Below, one piece after another: positions 61,301 through 64,000 of a stretch of DNA of 64,000 bases. The notes below the pieces were generated by a model. The model did not search any database, had not been told where the DNA came from, and saw only the letters and a list, made by a program, of their open reading frames with translations. Position 1 is the first letter of the stretch; every line of letters begins with the position of its first letter. Both the position numbers and the translations under genes were made by a program. Source of the stretch: Astropecten irregularis (taxonomy: Eukaryota; Echinodermata; Asteroidea; Paxillosida; Astropectinidae); NCBI GenBank assembly GCA_963971285.1, contig OZ020255.1, positions 18,186,931-18,250,930 on the forward strand. Direction: 5' to 3'.

Positions 61301-62683
61301 CATATTGCCTGGCTTATAATTTACAACCACATTACTTTTGCAATTCTCTCGGAACAAAATCACATGATCCCTCATGAAATTGACGTTGCAGACCGAGACC
61401 TAGAACTAAACCCTGTAATCTTCTTTGGACTACCCCGATGAATAAATAAAATCTATTTACAGGTCCTCTTGCAGACATGCGCTTATAATGACGCTAGTTG
61501 TTTGTCGTCTAGAAATAGCAAATGATAAATAAGGAAGAGATTTTAAATGTCAATAAAATGCAGTGTATTTTTAGCAATCTGTGACTTGCAGAGGTGTCAT
61601 GTAGTAGGCCTGGGCGATTAACTCGATTAATCGATTAATCGCGATTACATTCCTGTGTCGATTACTCGATTATTAAATTCTGAACTACTCGATTAATCGT
61701 GCCAGCGCGATTAGTGCCTTCGAGTTGCGATTAATTCCATGAGTTACTACTATTCTCAGTCGATTGACCTGTACATGCATGTATGGGACTACGTCTGTGT
61801 GTACCTACGTGAGGCAGTAACTGCATGGCTTGTTGGCCAACACACGAAATTACCCTACTTTACTGAAGGAATATCAATAATTATGGACGATATTAGCTTC
61901 ACGAATTTTGCATTATACCTTATCAGAACAAAAATGGCATTGCTCAATGCCTCGGAAATCGGAACTGATCGCTGTTGAAACTTGTAAGAATCAATGCATT
62001 ACGCTAGTGTAGTTTACTGCAGTGCCGCTATGATGAAAACAAGGTACATGCTGCTTGTATAGTCACTTCCGAGTAATCGCGATTAATCGATTAATCGCGA
62101 TTATTTCCTCCGCGATTAATCGATTAGTGAAAAGCACTAATCGCCCAGGCCTATCATGTAGTGTATCAGCAATGCTTTTTATAGCACAATACATGATTCT
62201 CACAATGTGTTTGAAATGAACAGAGCAGTAAAGTATAACAACAAAATAATAGGTAGTAGACAAAGATACAATTATTACATAGCATGGCAGGCTTGTATGA
62301 GTCTGTGTGGTAAGCAAGAACTTTCTGCAGAACAAGAATGCATATATGGCAGTGCATTAGCAGAAAAAAATCAAGCTTAGCATAAAATTTTTTCGCTAAC
62401 CAATTATTAAACCACCGAAAGTCTTGCTTATGCAAAGCAGTGCCCGTAATAGGCTGTAACCATGGTAACAGATTCCATGAAATTGGGCCCAGATTGCTTG
62501 CAGTCTTCGTCTTTGTGACTTAATTTGTAAGGTTCATAGAGTTGCTTGTTACCAGACGTTCTAAATACTGCCAGGGATTTTGGACTGAATTTCTGGGGTG
62601 TTTTGGTTTTTCAACAGCCATGGTTGGTTACAATGTCATCATTGGAGATACTATCACCAAGGTGTTTGAGAGGATCCTGAGTT
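40332..62683 (+). CDS. SLC38A11: SLC38A11-like sodium-coupled amino-acid transporter, 5' part (5 coding exons)
   Basis: Exons: 40332-40376, 51328-51478, 59030-59104, 60222-60356 and 62618-62683. They give 157 residues plus one base of the next codon, in frame with GT-AG junctions. The remainder lies right of the window. A polar 49-residue N-terminus leads into the first membrane segment, GASFNVANSILGSGIIGLPY, a hallmark of SLC38 and related transporters. It is followed by AMKKAGLPFGILLLMLIAGI, DYSLLLLIRSGELSGTDTY (very close to vertebrate SLC38A11), FLSFIQFAYPFVAMVGYNVI and IGDTITKVFERI. It should be a plasma or lysosomal membrane protein moving neutral amino acids with sodium; substrates are not known from sequence. 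SLC38A7 or SLC38A8 is less likely. Intron 1 is 10.9 kb. Confidence 0.9.
40556..40710. repeat. Two tandem palindromes, 83-bp spacing
   Basis: Each 71-bp copy (40557-40627, 40640-40710) has arms TAGTTGCGATGATCGTAACC plus CTAAGGTC and the inverse, around a 16-nt loop with CCCCATGTCA. It starts about 225 bp after the SLC38A11-like ATG. A worn relative lies at 11468-11545. Confidence 0.92.
41452..41612. mobile_element. TTAA-type MITE, family B, half copy
   Basis: TTAA then TGTAGTATCATACTTTGG; the sequence breaks off at the centre (ATTTATCAAGAAATTAG), where the next full copy begins at its own TTAA. Confidence 0.8.
41613..42132. mobile_element. TTAA-type MITE, family B, copy 4, interrupted
   Basis: TTAA at both edges. 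Length is 520 bp instead of about 365 because a 153-bp fold-back (41931-42083) has been inserted after GCCCAT. Confidence 0.9.
41931..42083. mobile_element. Fold-back element nested in a TTAA MITE
   Basis: Arms of about 35 bp (AAGCCTTATCACAAATACCG, CCTGGTTGATTTTGGACAAT, and their inverse) enclose a loop with GAGGCATATTTTGTCCC. Comparison with uninterrupted copies (TTTGCCCATGAATCTG) shows the exact insertion point and a 2-bp AT duplication. Confidence 0.9.
42937..43253. mobile_element. Fold-back element with about 90-bp arms
   Basis: Left arm GGCAATTCCAGCGTAACGGA through AGGATTGGCAGTTTGCAAAC; the right arm is the inverse with few changes. The flanks CCAACTTG and CCAACTCT may be a worn 8-bp duplication. 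It sits in a region of repeated CTGAATCCAACAAATCCAAC. Confidence 0.85.
43775..44070. mobile_element. TTAA-type MITE, family B, worn copy
   Basis: TTAA and AGGTACATGTAGCATG at the left, CCAAAGTATGAAACTACC at the right; the internal block is shared with copy 4. Confidence 0.75.
44868..45138. mobile_element. hAT-type MITE with intact target duplication
   Basis: Ends CAGTGGCGTAGCCAGG and the inverse GTCTACGCCAGTG. The 8-bp duplication GTTACAAG lies at 44860-44867 and 45139-45146. The interior is poly-G, poly-T and poly-C tracts that can pair. Confidence 0.9.
45801..46175. mobile_element. TTAA-type MITE, family B, copy 6
   Basis: TTAA at both edges and the opposite orientation to copy 4. It includes GGCGGAAATATTTTAACGG. 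Confidence 0.85.
46371..46506. mobile_element. Family D palindromic element, copy 3
   Basis: Ends GGGCCTGTTTGTTTCACGC and the inverse GAAACAAACAGGCCC. The centre GGATCCGGATCCCATTTTAG differs more than between the other two copies. Confidence 0.75.
47500..48030 (+). repeat. AGAATATCTG array with a unit of about 125 bp
   Basis: Four tandem units, the middle two near identical, each with repeated CAGAATATCTGTAGAATATC followed by ATTATGCCTTGATCTGTTC. Confidence 0.9.
49100..49221. mobile_element. Fold-back element with hammerhead-like cores
   Basis: Outer arms are ACTTCTCGTAAGGTCGCAAC and its approximate inverse. On + CTGATGA is at 49169-49175 and GAAAC at 49195-49199, separated by a GACTAG/CTAGTC hairpin. 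On - CTGATGA is at 49150-49144 and GAAAC at 49123-49119. Confidence 0.65.
50545..50625 (+). mobile_element. SINE or repeat tail with AATAATAATAA
   Basis: ATAATAATAATAA then ACATTTGTAAAGCGCTTAAT, a tail of a type common in marine invertebrate repeats. The head is not recognisable. Confidence 0.4.
51553..51912 (+). repeat. Tandem duplication of about 180 bp
   Basis: Two diverged copies share AGAACATCTGA, TGAAGTGTACCTCTAAAAC, ATGCCT and TTGGACACCCGTTTT. Confidence 0.8.
53705..53995. mobile_element. hAT-type MITE with poly-G/poly-C hairpin
   Basis: Ends CAGGCGCGGTTCTA and the inverse TAGAACTGCGCCTG. The 8-bp duplication GATGTAGT lies at 53697-53704 and 53996-54003. An uninterrupted G run is followed by a C run about 30 bp later, able to form a strong hairpin. 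Homopolymer lengths may be unreliable in the assembly. Confidence 0.9.
54707..55047. mobile_element. TTAA-type MITE, family B, copy 7
   Basis: TTAA at both edges and nearly intact ends (AGGTAGTACATG at the left with a small insertion, CAAAGTATGATACTACCT at the right). Confidence 0.88.
56051..56410 (+). repeat. Tandem pair of family U repeats, 178-bp spacing
   Basis: Two adjacent copies begin GATCATGCCAATTGTCCATG and contain GAGAAAGATC, AGGATCAAAATGCCA and TTTTGGTTGATGA. The boundary is at 56228/56229. Confidence 0.9.
57735..57937. mobile_element. TTAA-type MITE, family B, half copy
   Basis: Only the second half is recognisable (CACCATTTCAGGCGGAAGTA to CCTTTAAA). Confidence 0.65.
59130..59490 (+). 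repeat. Degenerate tandem repeat, unit about 55 bp
   Basis: About six copies of GCTTTATGGAAAACCTGGAA followed by GGAATTCC and AGAAGTGT. It starts 25 bp after the SLC38A11-like third exon. Confidence 0.85.
60399..60746. mobile_element. Inverted-end element with TAGGCCTAAAAA ends
   Basis: Inverted arms TTAGGCCTAAAAAAAATTG plus TTGTGTTGCCCTCA at both ends, a long T run inside, and the motif CGACCGACC or its variant near both arms. It begins about 40 bp after the SLC38A11-like fourth exon. Confidence 0.8.
60843..61125 (-). mobile_element. SINE, inverted, with ATT tail
   Basis: On + the element begins with (ATT)n, which is its 3' tail, and ends with a tRNA-like head on - (TCAGGTTGGCGTAGCAGTTC, GACCTGGTTCAAGTCCAGC as B-box). 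It is a different body from the other SINEs in the window. Confidence 0.7.
61605..62153. mobile_element. hAT-type MITE with perfect 16-bp ends
   Basis: TAGGCCTGGGCGATTA at the left and its exact inverse at the right, with the 8-bp duplication TCATGTAG at 61597-61604 and 62154-62161. Inner flanks repeat CGATTAATCGATTAATCGCG. An open frame of 79 codons inside has no transposase features. Confidence 0.93.
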
Positions 62684-64000
62684 GTAAGTATACATTTCTG
62701 TTCTTGTTATTCATTTATTGATTGAATTAGTATTGTTTGTTTAAATACAATTAACATTTGTTTGTTTGTTTTGTTTTGTTTTGCAGGGATGTGAGAGTTT
62801 AGATTTAAATCAGATTTCAGATATCTTTTGTTAAGAATTCCAGCTGTTTTAATTTGTAAACCTGCTCTGTACAAAAGTATACATAGTCCTATTGCTGCCT
62901 ATGCACTGTAGTACAATACTGTGTCATTCAGCGGAGTCCTTGGTCTAGGAATAGTTACGTTTTTACCCTTCCCAGTCGTATTGTCCAGTGAAGATAGCCT
63001 AACGTGATTGTTTTTTTTGTGTCTGAAGCCAAGGGGGGGGGGGGATTTGACCAGCCCTGGTTTCTGAACACTAAAGTAGGGTTAGAATGGTTTAATTCAG
63101 TTTTATGGACCCAAAACAATGGTTCTGGCAACATTATAATGGGGTAGAGGCCTCCATATAATACACCAATCCAGTAGGTCACGCCCACCATAGCAACTTC
63201 CTAGCAACAACGCACACGCGCACGCACACAACGTGTCACGATGTCACGATCGGCCACACACGAAGCATCGCATACTCTCAACCAATGAAAGCACCTATCT
63301 CTGTTGGACTTTGGTTTTGCAAAAGGCCAAAAATGTACATTTCCTCTTAGCCGGGGCATCGAGAGTCAGGAATATAATGAAAATATGGACACCGCTTGAC
63401 CTTGGTTAAGAATGAAACTCGGATTTGTCACAGAACTGCCTTGTTCATACGAAACAAAAGAAAACTAAACGAAAAGTGTGTAGTAAAGAATACAACATTA
63501 AAAACATTTTGTCGGACAAAATGGGGGCAAATTGTCGGACCTTAAATAACGCGTTGTGATTGGTTAATTTGTCAGGGGGCGTGGCCTACTGGATCGGTGT
63601 ATATTCTGCCTTGCAGTAGAAATGGGTCCAATGGCCCATGCATGGACCTCAAATTTCCATAGGAAATCACCCGAGTGAAAAATGGCGGAATGAAAGAAAG
63701 ATTCTGAATATAAAGGACAGATCCTTGACTGAGATGATAAGCATTTATGCAAAGCCATTCTTGCAAGCCACCACGTATTAACACAATTTCTTCTTCTTTT
63801 ATTGGTGAGCTGCGAAGCAAAGCGAAGCTTATGTAGTAGTACCGTTCGTCCCGTCCGTCCGTCTGGCCGTTCGGCTGACCGTGTGAAATGTTCAAGTTTT
63901 AAGTATGTGCTTGAACCCCATTTTTTTTTTTGATGGGTGCGTTGTCCAAAATAATGTTGTTATTATTGTAAATGAAAAATGTTGAAGTTTGTTCTATTGT
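62684..64000 (+). other. Right-hand intron segment of the SLC38A11-like gene
   Basis: The donor GTAAGT at 62684 opens the intron. No further SLC38 exon was recognised up to the window edge. It contains the 63161-63603 element and, from 63809, GAGCTGCGAAGCAAAGCGAA with CCGTCCGTCCGTCTG, a sequence of repeat character. Confidence 0.6.
63161..63603. mobile_element. Inverted-end element, ATACACCGATCCAGTAGG
   Basis: Left ATACACCAATCCAGTAGGTC plus ACGCCC, right the inverse GGGCGTGGCCTACTGGATCG plus GTGTAT. The flanks end and begin with TA, as for Tc1/mariner-type insertion. The interior matches 11145-11345. Confidence 0.8.

Noticed and set aside
61739-61978. 79-residue frame inside the 61605-62153 MITE
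   Set aside because: No transposase motif, and the element is far too short to be autonomous.
62775-62810. Possible next SLC38A11-like exon after TTTGTTTTGCAG at 62787
   Set aside because: The frame required by the previous exon hits a stop within a few codons and shows no SLC38 similarity.

Overview
The window is intron-rich animal nuclear DNA. Its genes have short exons with GT-AG junctions, long AT-rich introns, and a dense load of short palindromic DNA transposons and tRNA-derived SINEs. The four proteins resemble their vertebrate counterparts closely. Together with the repeat style this suggests a marine invertebrate deuterostome, most likely an echinoderm such as a sea star. The species is an inference.

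Four protein genes are present. (1) The last eight coding exons of a Tousled-like kinase, TLK, run from base 2 to 5204 on + and cover the catalytic domain and C-terminal tail. (2) A complete glycyl-tRNA synthetase gene, GARS1, occupies 10519-22878 on +, with 16 coding exons and 736 residues. It has a mitochondrial presequence, an internal cytosolic start at Met61, and one AT-AC intron of the minor (U12) class. (3) A complete CPVL-like secreted serine carboxypeptidase lies at 38455-28952 on -, with 13 coding exons, 485 residues and an intact Ser-Asp-His triad. (4) The first five coding exons of an SLC38A11-like amino-acid transporter lie at 40332-62683 on +; this gene runs off the right edge.

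Layout: TLK and GARS1 are in tandem. GARS1 and CPVL converge on a 6 kb gene-free region rich in satellites. CPVL and the transporter diverge from a gap of about 1.9 kb that probably holds both promoters. The genes belong to unrelated pathways (chromatin replication, translation, lysosomal or secretory proteolysis, amino-acid transport), and I see no sign of a functional cluster.

Most remaining sequence is repetitive. I reconstructed at least ten families of short inverted-repeat elements. Four insertions have perfect 8-bp target duplications (hAT type). One family of at least six copies is bounded by TTAA. Several elements are nested in others. A further group carries a hammerhead-like CTGATGA/GAAAC core, and one member is flanked by a 14-bp direct repeat. 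Minisatellites occur at 1.7, 4.6, 25, 28, 30, 47.5 and 59 kb. No rRNA gene, functional tRNA gene, CRISPR array or viral gene was found.
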